The notes below the pieces were generated by a model. It did not search any database. It was not told the origin of the DNA and saw only the letters and a list, made by a program, of their open reading frames with translations. Made by a program: the position numbers and the translations under genes. A DNA stretch of 15,504 nt from Chloroflexota bacterium (GTDB lineage Bacteria > Chloroflexota > UBA11872 > VXNJ01), in the NCBI GenBank assembly GCA_026708165.1, contig JAPOVO010000209.1, positions 1 to 15,504 of the forward strand. The letters run 5' to 3'. Shown here one piece after another: positions 14,471-15,504 of the stretch (position 1 is its first letter; each line of letters opens with the position of its first letter).

Positions 14471-15504
14471 CTATTTGCGCGGGTTCTCCACCCGCACCGT
14501 AACCACGTCTTCCCCGTGGTATTTCTGATGGCGCACCGACGACGCGTAGTGACGCAGCAGGCGGAACGATATTTCCCGGTCGTCCCGTATGTCCGGCGTT
14601 TCGCCTAGATACGCCAGCCGGTCCTCCAGATTCTCCCCCTCATATCCCGATACAAACTCCAATTCGGCTCCACGGCCGTCGGGGCGGGCGGTCACGATGA
14701 GACGCCGCGCTCGCGTCCTTTCCACGTCCTCGTCTTCTTCAGATGACAAGCTCGCTAGTGTTTCCTCGCCGACCAGGACCACACGGTCCCTCGAAGCCTC
14801 GTTCCATCCAGCCTTCGACGCGAACTCGCGAAGGAATTCCACCAGCTTTGGCAGGGCTTCCGCATCCAGCGGGATGCTTAGGCGTCTGCGCCGGGGCCCC
14901 GTCAGCTCCAGGAACACCATCATGATGATCGCGACGATGGCCCCCGAAGTCATGCCGTTGCCGAGTAGAACGTTCAGAAACCCATCCCCCAGTTGCTCGG
15001 CGAAGATCCACTGATTCTGGAAGCCCACGCCGATCCAGAACGCCAACCCGGCAACTGCAGCCTTACGGTGATCGACCCCATCCTGGATGATGATCTTCAT
15101 GCCCTGGACGAAGAGCAGTCCGAGAAGAACCATGATGTAGGCGGCGGCAACGGGGGCGGGGATTGCTATCAATATGGCCGTGACCTTCGGCAGGAAGGCC
15201 AGCACCAGGAAGATCACGCCGATAATCACGCCCACCCTCCGCGCGGCGATTCCAGTCACCTCGGGAAGGGCAACGCTGGTTGAATAGGTAGTGTTGGGAA
15301 GCGTGCCCAGAATCCCCGCCAGTAGATTTCCCACGCCGTCGGCATTGAGGGCGCCCTGCACTACGCGGAAATCGGTTGCCGGCGGCTTGCGTCGGGAAAC
15401 CCGTTGAATTGCCACTCCGTCGCCAATCGTCTCGATAGCGCCGCCGAGAGTAACTGCCACGAACGCCGGCAACAGCGCCCAAAACGCCGGACCGGGAGTT
15501 AGAC
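14471..15504 (-). CDS. NCS2 (xanthine/uracil) family transporter fused to an RsbW-like HATPase tail, N-terminus outside the window
   Basis: The frame is open to the right edge and shows about 343 residues up to TAG at 14471. Counting from the TTG-encoded residue at 15472, hydrophobic segments lie near 1-22, 80-102, 104-126, 138-158 and 175-192. TLGGAIETIGD and LPNTTYSTSVAL match NCS2 nucleobase permeases, whose sodium/proton and base sites lie here. After a basic RRRR at 194-197 comes a soluble tail of about 135 residues. Its pattern, ASKAGWNEASRDRVVLVGEETLAS, then a strand LIVTARPDG, and RLLRHYASSVRHQKYHGEDVVTVRVE at the end, resembles anti-sigma HATPase (RsbW) domains. The N-box Asn is Ser and the DxGxG box is SGYEG, so ATP binding may be lost. 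The transport call is firm; the tail call is by pattern only, and the substrate is unknown. Confidence 0.8.
   Translation of the reverse strand, partial: LTPGPAFWALLPAFVAVTLGGAIETIGDGVAIQRVSRRKPPATDFRVVQGALNADGVGNLLAGILGTLPNTTYSTSVALPEVTGIAARRVGVIIGVIFLVLAFLPKVTAILIAIPAPVAAAYIMVLLGLLFVQGMKIIIQDGVDHRKAAVAGLAFWIGVGFQNQWIFAEQLGDGFLNVLLGNGMTSGAIVAIIMMVFLELTGPRRRRLSIPLDAEALPKLVEFLREFASKAGWNEASRDRVVLVGEETLASLSSEEDEDVERTRARRLIVTARPDGRGAELEFVSGYEGENLEDRLAYLGETPDIRDDREISFRLLRHYASSVRHQKYHGEDVVTVRVENPRK

Overview
The window is a GC-rich, tightly packed stretch of bacterial chromosome dominated by tricarboxylic acid (TCA) cycle genes. No RNA genes, insertion sequences, CRISPR arrays or phage genes are visible, and no gap between genes exceeds about 250 bases. 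The lineage cannot be fixed from sequence alone. A mitochondrial-type aconitase, a lactate-dehydrogenase-like malate dehydrogenase, a sulfatase beside a carbohydrate-type ABC importer and frequent TTG starts would suit a free-living, probably marine, heterotroph. A Chloroflexota-like organism is my low-confidence guess.

Region 1 (1-3707, plus strand) is an uptake-and-desulfation operon. It holds the C-terminus of an extracellular solute-binding protein, two MalF/MalG-type permeases joined by an ATGA overlap, and a formylglycine-type sulfatase with no signal peptide. The likely job is import of a sulfated (probably carbohydrate) compound followed by intracellular sulfate removal. No ATPase subunit is present in the visible part.

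Region 2 (3756-11919, minus strand) is a TCA operon read icd, sucC, sucD, sdhA, sdhB, mdh, fumC. In order these take isocitrate to 2-oxoglutarate, succinyl-CoA to succinate, then fumarate, malate and oxaloacetate. icd/sucC and sucC/sucD overlap by TTGA, and sdhA/sdhB by one base. A divergent aconitase gene (12170-14461, plus) supplies the step before icd. Citrate synthase and 2-oxoglutarate oxidation are not in the window.

The most unusual part is the sdhA-sdhB pair. SdhB keeps all ligands for the [2Fe-2S] and [4Fe-4S] clusters but has lost two of the three cysteines for the [3Fe-4S] cluster next to the quinone. SdhA lacks the histidine that binds FAD covalently and has Asn and Pro where two substrate-contacting His and Arg residues normally sit. 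No sdhC or sdhD membrane anchor is present. This looks like a divergent, possibly soluble, complex II relative with a different electron partner, direction or substrate.

Region 3 (14471 to the window end, minus strand) is the C-terminal part of an NCS2 (xanthine/uracil) family transporter. It carries a cytoplasmic tail that resembles an RsbW-like HATPase domain with degenerate ATP-binding boxes, an uncommon fusion.
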